NCBI GenBank assembly: GCA_023512835.1
Contig: CM042088.1
Span: forward strand, 54,991,579 to 55,055,578
Source of the DNA: Taxillus chinensis
Lineage: Eukaryota; Streptophyta; Magnoliopsida; Santalales; Loranthaceae
Direction of reading: 5' to 3'
DNA: 64,000 bases
Within the stretch, counting starts at the first letter, position 1; every line of letters begins with the position of its first letter. The notes under the pieces are model-generated. The model searched no databases and was not told the origin of the DNA. It saw only the letters and a program-made list of their open reading frames with translations. This document shows positions 34,291 through 46,884 of the stretch, in pieces. Position numbers and translations under genes: made by a program.

Positions 34291-34483
34291 GATTGGAAGG
34301 CTGATTTTTTGGCCACATATAAACAGTTTTTTTTTAACAAGCCGAGCCCAGCTAGCTTCTCTAGTGCTTGAGCTTAGCCCGTTGGGCTTAAATGAAGTAA
34401 TTAACAACTGGGCTTCGGGGAGAGGGAGAGAAAACAGAATCGACATCCCCCGGGAGGGTCGAGCAAGTGATGAGTCATTGCAA

Positions 34484-34520
34484 CTGAGAGAGAGAGAGAG
34501 AGAGAGAGTGAGAGAGAGAG
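34484..34520 (+). repeat. (AG)n microsatellite in UNC-50 5' leader region
   Basis: AGAG run ending about 85 bp before the start codon. Plant 5' UTRs often carry such GA runs. A CT run occurs just after exon 1. Confidence 0.9.
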
Positions 34521-34603
34521 GTGTGAAATATCAACCAGATCTTGCATACGCGAAGGGCTCTCTGCTGCTCGCGAATCGTAAAAACAAAGAAGATATAGCA
34601 AAG

Positions 34604-34698
34604 ATGCTCCCCACCGTCTCCAAGGGGCGTTCGCCCCCTACCTCCCGGCCCAACCCAACCTTCCCTCACTACCTCCGAAGAATAGTCAAGGTCTCCCT

Positions 34699-34754
<56 letters not shown>

Positions 34755-37700
34755 CGATTGGTTTTTGTTTTTGTTTTAGTCTTGCTTGATCTCATTCATG
34801 AGCAGTTCGCATTTCTTTCTTCTGTTTTTGTAATTTAAAGCTGATTTATTTAATTAAGTGGCTCCGATTTGAGGAGTAGGTGGAATACGTGTTCACAATT
34901 TGGTTTCAATCCGAAACATCCGAAATCCCCAATTCCATTTCCTGGACAGATGAACAAGTTACCATTTTCTCTGGCACAGGCACAACCAGTAAATCTAACC
35001 CACTTCCATCTCTAAACAAAAAAAAACCCAAGTTAGTTTCCTGGTGAGGCGTGTTTCTACCTGCGAAGCTAAACCCAAGAGCTTGGACATTGGAAAAACT
35101 GCTTTTATCACTGATATAAACTGCTTTTACTGTGGGGAAAAGTAGTTCAATTTTTGACTCGAACGCAGTGCTTTATCTGACAGACAATATGAAACATTGA
35201 AATGCAGGCGATGTATTACTTATGGGTTGTTTGATTATTTGAAATAAATACATTCATACATTCTGGTTTATTAATAGCATAATAATATTGTATTAATGTT
35301 TCATATGGATTATATTTTACCTCCAATTTTGTTATTTTTCTTGAAATTTATATTAATTTTAATTAAACTACGCCTTGGTCGCTTTGAAGATGCTTTATTG
35401 GACACTTTACTGCTAAGGCGTACAAGCACCCCCCTCCCGTTTTGAAAAGTATGGAGGCTATGGATTTTGATAAAAGGCCTCTGTTTGTACAAATTGTTTC
35501 CTGACATTCTTTCTATTGCCTTAGTTTGCGACATATATAAATTTAACCACTGGCTATGACTTTTTGAATGTGCTAAGTGCTTATGAATATTTATCAGCGT
35601 TTCTAATGTTTGATTGCATCATTGCAGCTTCATCTTGTTCGTCTATATCTTATATCATTTATTTACCCTTTTTGGGTTGGTTGACTGTAGTGGCAACAAA
35701 TGGATATTGAGTATACCTTTTGGCAAATGCTTCACCTATGCACCTCACCAAAAGTTGTGTAAGTCTTCTTTTACTACCTATGTTTATGAAACTCCCACTC
35801 TTTGTCTTTGCTAAAAATCTAGAATTGCCGTTAGCTGTCTATCCCAGTGGTACCATTATGTGCTCTTAAATGTTACTGCTGGCCAATGATGGGTTTATAT
35901 CATTGTAGATGATAGAATGGGTGTGTAACTATTCAGAAATGAAATAATTTTGTTTTCTACTGGAATCATTCATGCTGAGTTACCCCATGTACCTGAAGGT
36001 AAAATAGTTGAAAATAAACTCCCAACACTATTGTAAATGAGATTAGCTAATATTGTTCTGGATTGGGCTATTTTTTATTCCATTTACTACATATCCTCTG
36101 TTTCATTATTAATTTATATTTCATCCTTCCCAAATTCGTTTTTTACATTTCTATTTTAGTTTGTTCTAAAATACATGTCTAGTTATTTAATTTTCTCTTG
36201 ATTTTATTTTTAACCTTGTTCTATAGCACAGGTATACAATATTATCCTTCTTCAAATGGATTTGCTAATTCTTCATGAGCACCACAGGCACTTGAATTAA
36301 TAATTTACAGAATAGAAAATGAATAAATAATGGGAATAACCTTTTTCCCTTAATCTTGGGCCAAAATGAAAAGTGGACAAGTAAATAGGACAGAGAGGGC
36401 AATATTTTTTTAGATAGCCACCAATTGAGTAAAATTTGGGACAAAGAAATGTTTGCATTGTATTAAAATTAAGTTTATTGCTCAGCATGTTTTTAATGGG
36501 GATGGTTTTCAATTTTCATGTGGGATTGTACGCGGATGCAGCTACCAACACACAAAATACCACAAGCGTAAGTTAGATTCCTATCAAAGATTCATTTACT
36601 TGTGCTTTCTGTTCCACCAGATGTACGAGTCTGTTGTTAATTTTATCATTTTGACGTTTTCTTATAGATATGTTGTATATCTCAAGTTATAGTGTTTTTA
36701 TTTATTTATTTTAAAAAAGTTTTTACAATAAAGATTAATGTGCCCAGTTAACTTTGAAATTACAGCAGTAGTGACAAACAAAAGATGGTGAAATTCTGCT
36801 GGCAATAAATTTTGATTGCATGTTTCTACCTTCCCCCTATCCCCAAATATGATTATAGAATATGATTTTGTAGTTTGTACAATACAAACGCTTCAATTGG
36901 TTTTTTCAATTTAAAGTTGCAATAGATAAAGCTTATTATAACAAATTTTAATACAACCTAATATACATCTTGCCATTAAATTAGGTATCTGTTCATTTAT
37001 TAACTTCTTGATATATATATATATATGTATAATATATATGGGCACGATCCAAAATGTGAGGCCTGAGTAAGCATATTGATACACACCTTTATTTAATTAC
37101 CTCTGTTTAGAAAGTATATTGGAGTTATGTGACTTGGGCTCTTAGCCTAGTGGTATCTGCCTTGCCTCCCATTGGGAATGGGGTTCAAATCTGTCTTCTC
37201 TCGTTTTGTAGAATATGCATGTATATGCATGCCTGTATATTGTTTATGGCAAATTCTTTGCATTTTTGTTGTTGTACGTCTGTTCTACTTGCAGCTATAA
37301 TCTTGTTCACATTGGTCTCAGAAACAAAGAATCAATGGGCGCGTGATGATCCTGCTTTTGTTGTTATCTGCAGTTTTCTTTTGGTAGCTGCAACTTTGGC
37401 TTATTGTGCTGCGTAAGTTTTAAATTTTACTTGCAAGTAATATATAATGTTTTAAATAGTTATGCAGTCTTTTAATGTTTTAAGACTGCAGAATGAAGCC
37501 CCAGTTTTATAATTATGCAGTCTTTTGATGTTTTAACACGGCAGAGTGACACCTCAATTTTATATTTCGATTCCTTTAATAGTTACTCTTTCCAATGGAC
37601 TTTGGTCGCTCAATTTATGCACGGAAACTGGGTTCATCTAACTTTTTTTTTAAAAAAAATCAGATTCTTTAGTTATCTCACAACCTAGTGGATTTTATAG

Positions 37701-40609
37701 TGTTTGTAATTGTAGCTGAGTAATGGATGACCTTATTGAAAGTGAGTATTGAGTGCTATATCTAGGCTAATGCTATGTTGACCTAATAGACTCGAAAGGC
37801 CTAAACTACATTGCTATTACTATTAATAATAAAATATTCTATCAGGAATGTCTGATTTACTTCTTCCAGTTTTCATAGCTCAGTTACTCATTCCAGTGGT
37901 TATTGACACCTTTTTTTCTCTTCTATTTATTTCAGGTATGATCATAGTGCAACACATGCTATTTTTGTAGTTATCTCAGTACTGCTTTTCCATTTTATAA
38001 TTACTGGAGTGATTGTAGCGTCATGCTGTTGGTAAGAGATCTTTTACAGAATGATAAACTCTATCCTGTGGTTGAAATATTTGGTCACCACAAGTGCTGT
38101 CACCAGCTAATATGCATTGATGCCTAATAATATACGTACTTTCTATTCTTCCTGAACATAGACGTGGCCTTCTATTCTGTTTTTGTTGCCTAAGCAGACT
38201 CACCTGAAGGATGTAGCATAAATTTTAGTGTTACTGATCTGTGCTAGGTAGCAAACCATACATATATGTGTGTTATTTAAGAAATAGAGGTAGTTGTCTC
38301 AACGAATCTGGTAGTAGGTGATGTTAATGATGGTGTAATGTTTTTGAATATTTATATCAAATGGGTATTAGAGATCTTTCACATAATAATATACTATACT
38401 TGACATATCAAAAAAAAGAAAAGAAAGAATAATATACTTCCTATCAACTCTTCCCGAATACAAACTTGGCTTGCATTTGTTTTGTTTTTGTTGCTTAAGC
38501 TGACTCACCAGAAGGGTGTAGCATAAAATTTATCGATGCTGATCTGTGTTAGGTGGCAAATTATGTGTGTGTGTGTGTGTGGATTATTTAAGAAATAGGG
38601 GTAGCAGTTGCCGCAATGGATCTGTAGTAGGTGATGTTAATGATGATCTGATGTTTTGAATATTTTATCTCTATATGAGATGGCTATTGTTTGTTGTTTG
38701 CTGATGTAAGCCAAAGTCTATCTACTTCTGTGATATGTTGCTGTGATGTTTTGTCACATTGACAATGATCTCATGATTTTGAAGTATTCTTATAAAATGA
38801 TTATAGTTTGTTGTTGCTCACTGTTGTAAGACAAAAACTATCTACTTCTGCAACAGTAGTATATATGCATAGGCTGGACTTGCATCAGTTGTCCACCCCA
38901 CGCCACCCCACGCCACCCCACCATGGAAGTTGGAATTATAAATTTAGTTTGCAGGATTGAGTACTTGTTCTAACCTGTCTTCTTGATGGGAAAGTAATAA
39001 CATGCATATCCTTTTACTTTGTCTTACAGCATATGAAGTCGTAACATATTTAAATTCAAATGATACGAGCAAGGAAAAATATTCTGCCAATCATAATAAT
39101 ATTAAAAATAAAAATATAATAGATCTAACACTGTTGGATGGAGTTTATATTTTTATTGTTTGGTATTTAATTTAAAACACGTGCCATTTGAGTTTTATTT
39201 CAGTTATGTTAGTTCTTATATTGTGAAGGCTTATGATAGTTAATCCCAGTAAACTTATGAAACAGAGTTCACATTTGAGGACAAGCCTTTATGGTCTAAT
39301 CTAAAATGATAGTATGCTTTGGAATAATGTATGTTGCTTGTTTGTGCTAAGCTGCTCCACGTACATGATCAAGTATAAACATATTTAGATTACTATTACC
39401 CTAGCAAAGTGGTTGATTCCATTGAACATCCTTTCAGGTTTCTGACTAACGCTTACCTTCGTGAGGAGGCTCCAAATAGTCATGTGGTTGAGCAACGAGT
39501 TGAATGGCAAGTCTATGACCTTTGTCCTCTTTAAGTGATTGGGTTAATTCTGAATTGACATATCCTCCTCCACCTTGGTTATTACAAAACAGTGGAAAAT
39601 AGGATCAACCTGTGAAGTTTGCAGTTTTCTACCTCTCTGTTTTGGTGGAAATCTTGTGTTATAAAATTGTATGGAAATTATTATTAATGTTCTTCAATGA
39701 ATAAAGAAGGAATGCATCATTTAATCTTTCCTTAAAATCTGTGATGAATATACATCACCAGAACTCCAGTATGCCTATTTTCTTCCTTGCCTAAACAGCG
39801 CCAGTCTCTATATACACCATTCTTAGTTACTCTAAAATTCATATGCAGCTCCTGAGGATTGTGGTTGCCCAAGTCAAGGAACATTACCAATGTCATGTGT
39901 GTTTCCATTGTCCCCTGTATATGCGCTTGTCCTTTTTGAATCAGATTTAATAGTTGGTGCTTCTATTGGTGTCCTCGAAAGTCTGGATTAAAGTTTTTTG
40001 TGCTGATTCTGTTATCTTCCCCTCCATGTGAAGGCTTTACGCATTTGATGTGCACTGCAACTCTTTCTTCCCAATGTTTGTTCTGCTTTACGGTTAGTAC
40101 TGTTCTAATGCGATAGTATTAAGTTTCTGCCTCTTTTGTTACTCTTGTCTCTTACGGTTACGGTTGCTTTCGATGCTGCGGCAGTGATACATTATTTCCT
40201 ATCACCTGTTTTGGTGGCCCACGGCTTCATCCCTGTTGTACTATCAAATTTGCTTTTCATGGTGGCAGCATCCAACTATCATTATCTCAATTTTTTAGGC
40301 TATGATGGTAAGCTTAACTAGCTGTTTACTATGATGATTATGATTTTATCTTTAAGTAGAAATGAAGAATATTTTGTTGCTGCAGTACTACCCTTCTTGG
40401 AGAGGACTACATTTTTCCTGTATCCGATTGGCGCAGTAATTGTTCTTTCTCCAATCTGTAAGTACCAACTAACGCCAATAATTGATCCTATAGCCACACA
40501 ATGATTTATAGCTTCCGAAAATTAACCCCTCCCCTCTACTTCAGTGATTCTAAGTGGCTTCAACCCTTCAAGATATGTATTGAGCATGTACTTCGGTCAA
40601 TTATTATAG
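34604..40609 (+). CDS. UNC-50 family Golgi membrane protein (complete, 10 coding exons)
   Basis: Exons: 34604..34690, 35691..35758, 36542..36567, 37322..37412, 37936..38031, 39438..39506, 40034..40092, 40185..40307, 40386..40457, 40545..40609. They sum to 756 nt, one frame of 251 aa plus stop. Landmarks match the UNC-50/GMH1 family: MLP start, YLRRIVKWQQMDIEYTFWQM, YHKQTKNQWARDDPAFVV, VEWLYAFDVHCNSFFP, YHYLNFLGYD and FLYPIGAVIVLSP. At least five hydrophobic segments predict a multi-pass protein. In animals UNC-50 supports trafficking of receptor subunits and in yeast Gmh1p binds Arf-GEFs at the Golgi; the plant role is inferred to be secretory. Exon 3 is only 26 nt. The intron after exon 6 has a GC donor (GCAAGT) while the others are GT-AG. 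I chose the ATG at 34604 because its MLP start fits the family. Confidence 0.95.
34692..34751 (+). repeat. (CT)n tract at start of UNC-50 intron 1
   Basis: CT run beginning immediately after the donor site GTCTCC at 34691. It is complementary to the AG run at 34484..34520. Confidence 0.9.
38155..38690. repeat. Tandem duplication in UNC-50 intron 5
   Basis: About 38155..38390 and 38460..38690 share TTTTTGTTGC.TAAGC, GACTCACC.GAAGG, TAGCATAAA.TTT, TGATCTGTG.TAGGT, ATTTAAGAAATAG and GTAGTAGGTGATGTTAATGATG. The copies have diverged. A short (TG)n run lies in the second copy. Confidence 0.75.
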
Positions 40610-41918
40610 TTATGACGAGGCTAACACATCGGGTAGTGTTGAGATAGGGGGCTTTGTTGTATATGCTGCATGAAGATGGTCGGAAGGACTCTGTTAAACT
40701 TTATTATTATTATTATTATTATAGTTTTATGTTGAGGGAAAGACAAGCATAGTGAGGCGTTACGTGGGTGAACCTGGCGCTGCTTTTGTTCACCGTGGCT
40801 AGGAAATGTGCAATTTGATTCGAGTGTAATAATTTTTTGCTACTGAGTCAAGCTCTTTGTTACTGTTATTGAAATTAAACGCCAACTCCATTGAAATTTC
40901 TGTGCGTATGCGCTAGGAATCTTGTATATGTTGGGCGGCTATGGCCAAAGGTTGTGCCTGAGCGCGCAACTTGTTTTATCAATCTACGCCACCAAATTCA
41001 CAGATTGAGACACACATTGTGCGCATGGCTTGTATTTGGGCTTCAGATATCATGATTCATCAATTATTTTTTATTGTATTATTTTTTTGATTTAAAATAA
41101 TAAATAAATATTTTTAAAATAATATTTTAATTGCTAAATAATTAAAATAAAAAAATCGAAAAATAAACTTTAAAATGTAAATTATTAAAATAGAATACAT
41201 ATTTTTATTTAATAATTTAAGTTTTAGGGAAGCTAAATGAATATTCTACTAAGGGTGTTGCGTCTAGGTTAGTTTAAGACCCAAACATTTTATTGGGTAA
41301 ATGAGTCACATCTGAAGCCTATTTGGATTAGAAATTCAATCAGACTAGTTTCAGTCGTTGCCCAACCTACTAAAGTATAGACTCTGAAGTCTGAACCAAC
41401 TAGTTGGAAATTTAACATAGGTTGATTAGTCAAATAATGGGTAAAAGTAGAGAAATGTGTGGTCCATAAATCACACATGGGTAGCCTGAGTTACTGAGTT
41501 AGTGTTGGCATGCATTGGTAGCATTGGGATGCCAGCTTAATTTCCTAGAGATTTTAATGTGATTAGGAATTAATAAATCTTTTAAGTAATCACCATTTAC
41601 CATTAGGTTTTTTCCTATAAGAATTTATTTGGACTATACGTGATCAATTGCTTTGATCTCTTTTGGGATTTAGTTTGAGTTTGCTGCTCACTTGTTAGTA
41701 CCTAGTGGTGTATGAAGTAGTCTCTTTTTCTATGATGTCAAGTGGGATCTACACTTTCAAGATAATCTCGTATTCTTAATGCTTTTGCATGCTTGTTACC
41801 TATCTTTGCTTTACGTAATAAAACTAAAAAAATCACGAAAGTATGAGATCATTATAATGGAGTATGATAAAATTGACATGAGTGGTTTCCCAAAGAACTA
41901 GTGGTTTATCTTCAATAG

Positions 41919-42076
41919 GGTAATGCTACGAAATCAAAGGACAATTTTGTGAAAGAATCATGCGACATAAAATTCATTATTGGATAAGGTATATTTTTTA
42001 AATGATTATTTTTAAATAACCTTATAAATCGAATAGTTAGTATCATGCTAGCTCACCCTTTCACAAATTGTCTTGA
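41919..42076. repeat. MITE-like inverted repeat
   Basis: Left arm GACAATTTTGTGAAAG...GATAAGGTATA pairs with right arm TAACCTTATAAATCGAA..CCTTTCACAAATTGTC. The left edge is GGGTAATGCTACGAA. About 158 bp, non-coding. Confidence 0.6.
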
Positions 42077-42785
42077 AGGCATCTGGTTCTCTATTATTGC
42101 TCCTTCCAACAAATGGTGCCCATTACCAGGTTTATGTCAATAAAGTTATCGCGTTCTTTTCTTAATATGCACTATTAAAAGTATTTTTAATTCATTAGAT
42201 ATAATAAATAATTTATTTAAATTTAAATAAATTTTTTAATTTTAGCTAAGATGTCTCATTAACCTTCACCTTAATCCTATTTTAAAATTACAAACTGTCT
42301 TCAACTTTTACCCAATCATATTTTTCCTTCATGTCCTTACTTTTTAAGAGAAACTAATATGTGAATACCTGGGGTTTGATCCGGTCATGGCCATCATTGA
42401 TTGCATTTGACTTTGCATGGCCGGAATTATTTTAGGCATAACTTTTTCATTTCTACGTAAAATTAAATGTGTTCAAGTATGACGATTTACAAATTTCTTC
42501 CCCTCTTAGTTAAGATAGATTGTGGAACTTAGAGTTTTATAAAAGAAATCATTAGTTTTGTGTACATCAAGCCAACAGTCACTACTCTTTATTAACTTGT
42601 GAATTTTATGTAATAAAAGAGACATCTATAAAGAATACAAAGTCTATGTATCCAACCTGATAAAATGAGTTGGTGAATGTAGTTTTTGTAATATGTATTG
42701 GAATTGTCATTAAAAAAACATAGAGTTTTCCCTTAGATTTTTTTGAAAAATCGAAATATTTATGTGGGAGTTTTTGAAGAACATT

Positions 42786-42943
42786 CATTTTTAGTAAGAT
42801 AAATCATCCGAATTTGCAATTGAATGGTGGTGTGATACAATATCAGCTGGACGATGTTATTTTTTAAAAACACATAACACAATTGATATTGTACCATGTC
42901 ACCATTCAACTGAAAATCTACCTAATTTGTCTAACTAAAAATA
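42786..42943. repeat. MITE-like inverted repeat
   Basis: Arms of about 60 bp: ATTTTTAGTAAGATAAAT..TTGAATGGTGGTGTGATAC pairs with GTACCATGTCACCATTCAA..AATTTGTCTAACTAAAAAT. It would fold as a long hairpin, and no coding capacity is present. Confidence 0.7.
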
Positions 42944-43548
42944 TTTATTAGTTTTTGAAACATTAGAAAAAGCAATATCATGAGAAAAAGATGACAATCT
43001 TCAATAAAGATATACGTTTTGAAACAACTTAATCTATTTAGATTAAAATACTTAATTAAATGCAATAGAATATTCTTTTAGATGAGTAATGCTACGAACT
43101 TTCAGGGTTATATAATCGGTGGATAACCATAATGATGTGATATCATACCAGATCATCAAGAGGGAAAAAATAAAATTACGAATAAATCACGTCCACACCA
43201 GCCATGGTTTTGCGGCATTACTGCCATGCGGATCCAGGAAATTTGGTTAAGGCCGAGATGCAAACTATTAAAATTAGTATAATTCATATTTAAAAACTAA
43301 TATCCTAAACTATGATTAACGATATTTAGGTCACAAGTAATGACATATAAGCATACAAAACTCACCAAATTCTTTTATAATCAAAATTTACACAATTTTT
43401 AGAAGTGTATAATTCATTTATCACTATTGCAATTAACAACTTCTTCATCACAAATACTTTACGTAGTAACTCATATTACTAATTAAATCTAAATATTAAT
43501 GGAAACTAAAAACATAACTAGTATATATCAAAAACTTATCGATTGTAG

Positions 43549-43582
<34 letters not shown>

Positions 43583-44264
43583 CAGAGTGACAAAATAGAA
43601 ACGTGATTCTCTTTATAGACATCAAAAAATTTGTAAGTATATCAATTTTTGTTAATTTTAAGGATATATATAGTAATCGGTTAATCTATTGATAACTTTT
43701 AAATCATACCACACCTACGACCATATAATATAAAGTCTATCTATTAACGCTTGTGAATCACACTTTATGTGAATTGCGTTAACATAAAGTCATAGATTAA
43801 CAAATATATGTTAAGTTTTATATGACTACTGGTATATATATATATAATCTGATTTATATTAATCTAATAACTCATGCTAATAACTTAGGTTTTGGATTAA
43901 TCTATAACTCATGCTAATATAAATATAAATCCATTAATTTATAACTTTATATTAATAGACTATGATCATATAAATTGTTATTCCACACCTAAATTTAGAG
44001 ACTTTACCATTATTATAATTTATAACTCATCTATTAATAAATAATTTTAGAAATATATATATATAATAAGATAAAAATGAAAGGGACCATGCCTCGATTA
44101 GCCCCTAACCGGCCCCTTTTAGAGCATCTCTAACACTATTTTGTATTTATCTTTATATATGAATATTTTTTTTACATGTAAAGAGTCCTTTTTTGTATTT
44201 AACTCTAATACTTTTATTTATTTTATTTATATTTTTATTAAAATAATATATTTTTTTACATATT

Positions 44265-44670
44265 TCCTGCCAAGAGGACTCCATCGGTGCCAGAGTTTTG
44301 TTGACGGGGGCGACGGTGATGGGGTGGGGCGATGACTGCACCGACAAGGATGGGGGAGGAGGACTGCACCTGTGATGGGGAGATCGGGAGATGGAGGAGG
44401 GGGGCTATGCCGGCAAGGATGGGAAGCTTGTGACCGAGCGGCAAGGATGGAGTGGGGCAGCGACTGTGCCGGTAGGGCTGGGGGCGGCGGAGATAGGGGA
44501 CATGGATGAGGGTGGTGGAGATGGGGCACAGGGATGAGGGCGGTGGAGATGGGGCGTAGCAAGAATGGGGGAGGGGAACTGCACGACACCATGGCTGATG
44601 GCTTCACTTCGCGTCTCCTCTCCAGACTCCACCCCGCTGTTGCTGGCTGCCGCTCAGTGCCCTCTCACCA
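44265..44670. other. GC-rich low-complexity patch
   Basis: GGTGATGGGG, GGCGG and GGATGGGG-type repeats in an otherwise AT-rich region. The minus strand gives Pro/Ser-rich open frames that look like composition artefacts. TAGAGCATCTCTAACACTA at about 44121 to the left resembles a transposon end. Confidence 0.4.
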
Positions 44671-45269
44671 AGTCTAACAGCCGATCATTAGCTTGATCTA
44701 GTGGTCTTATACTGCTGAGGGACTATTTTGCACTGTAGAAACACCTCCCTTCCCTCTATATAAACACACCACACAACTATGATCATTAATAGTAAATACC
44801 AATTGATTCATATGCGAAAGGTTTATATTGTGATTCAACACATAACAGTTAAATGTTTTTGATGAAATCTTGATGCTTATACTGTAATCCTCATGGTATT
44901 ACATCATACTATGTTCGTTGTATGACTGTGTCTGACCGATTGCTCAATCTGGCCGTCTAGGGTTTTATAATTTTTAGTTTTCTATATTGAAATTAAATTA
45001 TGAATGGTTAATTATAATTATTTGAGATTTTTAATTTCTATTTAAAATTTATGAATTTATGAATGATTGTTTGTTAAAAAATAATTTTTAGTTTCTAGCT
45101 ATGTTAAAATTTATAATTTTAATAATAATATATGTTTTTAAATTATATATTAGTCCTAAAATTATAGTAAAGTAATAATAATAAAAATTTAATAGTTTAA
45201 TGTGTAAATATAAATATTATTATCTCAACATGTATACGATATAAAATCTCCAATTTAATGATTGCCTTG

Positions 45270-45551
45270 TAGGGATGGCAATCTTGCCTCACCCCACTAA
45301 GCGTTGAATTAGTTGGATTTGACCCGCCCCAACAGAACTTTGGGTCGAGCATGGGTCTTGCCTGTCCTGCCCTGATGTTTTTAAACAAGTTTTCAATATT
45401 TTGTTCTTAAAAACACTGACCTATCTCATCTCGACCTGATTCGTTCCGAATTGCTCAAACCACAGGGGTAGGGCAAGTTCGGGGCAGGGTTTTGTCAGCT
45501 GGGGTTAGGTTCAGGAGTATCCAATTCTAATCTAACCGGTTGCCATCTCTA
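45270..45551. repeat. hAT-like MITE (TAGGGATGGCAA ends)
   Basis: Left TAGGGATGGCAATC and right GGTTGCCATCTCTA are inverted repeats of a type common in plant hAT MITEs. The 8 bases outside are TTGCCTTG on the left and TCACCTTG on the right, 6 of 8 identical, fitting a decayed hAT target duplication. 282 bp, non-coding. Confidence 0.7.
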
Positions 45552-46338
45552 TCACCTTGGACCTCCTAAATTTCAGGGCTGGCCCTGATGAGGATATTAA
45601 TGTGCTTTACAAAACTTTTATTGCTTGTTTGCTATATAAAAATAAATTTGGAAAAATGAAAAGGGTAAGGGAATATAATTAACATGAAAATTGGAATGGA
45701 TTTTTTTCATTATCTTTCTTATGTTTGATATAAGATAATTAAAGGTAATGGATAATGCAATTATAAAAATATCCTTGTCATTATCATCAACCTCATAGAC
45801 CTCAATCGCATCAAATCTCTATCCTCTTCATTAATTAACTCTAATTAAGCAACAACATAGAAATTGAAGTTTGTACAGGTGATCTGTCAGAAGTCGTGGG
45901 CGTCACCCCTCCACCCACAAACCCCAACCACACCACGCCGTCCAACACCAAGTTCACCCTAGAGTATCGCCCCCTCCATGGTAACCGCCTCGGATGTTAG
46001 GACCAGGCATCTAGATTCTTGGTTGTGAACGAGCCATGACCACTAATTTCTGATCTTTGGACTCTGACAATGCCGATATACTCCCTTAGCTTGGGAGCTT
46101 TGCTAGAGAATATGTGAGTGGCCTAGTTGGCAAGATTGAAAGCTCCGGTCAGGGCTTGTGGCTCTAACTTCTGGCACAATTCCAAGTAGTCATGGGACAA
46201 GCAAGGGTTAAGGGAGAGAGTGGACTTGAAGCACTACAGCATAGTGGAGTAGCGGCTAAGGTTGAGGAGGGTCTTACCCCATGGAGTGGAGGTGGTCCAT
46301 CCCTAGGACGGAATCACGGTGCTGGAGGGCCTAAGAGT
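45552..46338. other. Intergenic, no gene recognised
   Basis: No domain is readable. A 70-codon plus-strand ORF starting at 46192 runs into the copia LTR and is not supported as a gene. Confidence 0.5.
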
Positions 46339-46884
46339 TGTTGGTTTTCAAACAAAATAAAACATACAAAGGGTTGGGACTTGGGAGATATTCACAACAC
46401 TTGAAAATAATTTTCCAATCTCATGTATTATTATTAAAATTGCTATATCTATATATAGCTTACATTCAAAAGACAAATTCAAAGCTTTAATTGCAAAACA
46501 ATAAATGGAACAATACATGCTAATAAATGAGAAGACAACAACATTTTTCAAGAAAAGTCTCCCTAGGTCCATCCAACTCTAGACATGCATGATAAGTGTA
46601 TGTTTATGCTCGTGTAGTGACTAGCACAACAATATTTCACCCAGTAAACACTCAACAATATTTCACAATAATAATAATTGCAATCCAAGAACATTTTGCA
46701 AGGAAGGGGTCAACAACACTTTCCAATGATAATAAATGCTAAGGATAACCATGAAAGGGAAAACAATACTTTCCAATGACAATAAATGTTGTAAGTCAAC
46801 AAATCTTGTGTAGGCTCTTATACCAGATCAAGCAAGACCTTATACCAAACCTTTTCTTATGAATTTTAATTTGCACTTTCAACA
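46339..46884 (-). repeat. 3' LTR of minus-strand copia element
   Basis: Begins TGTTGGTTTTCAAAC on the plus strand and ends TTTCAACA at 46884. Reverse complement TGTTGAAAGTGCAAATTAAA...GAAAACCAACA matches the plus-strand LTR at 52402..52852. Immediately inside, CACCCCCTCAAATT is the complement of a polypurine tract. Confidence 0.85.

Larger units (their letters stand above)
40610..45269. other. UNC-50 3' UTR and AT-rich intergenic DNA
   Basis: The first 300-400 bases probably include the 3' UTR, with an (ATT)n run at 40700..40722. The rest is AT-rich with no gene. MITE-like inverted repeats at 41919 and 42786, a (TG)n(TA)n run at 43551..43582 and a GC-rich patch at 44265..44670 are listed or discussed separately. 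Confidence 0.6.

Noticed and set aside
44227..44632. Pro/Ser-rich ORFs on the minus strand
   Set aside because: Low-complexity translation of a GC-rich patch with no domain and overlapping open frames on the same strand.
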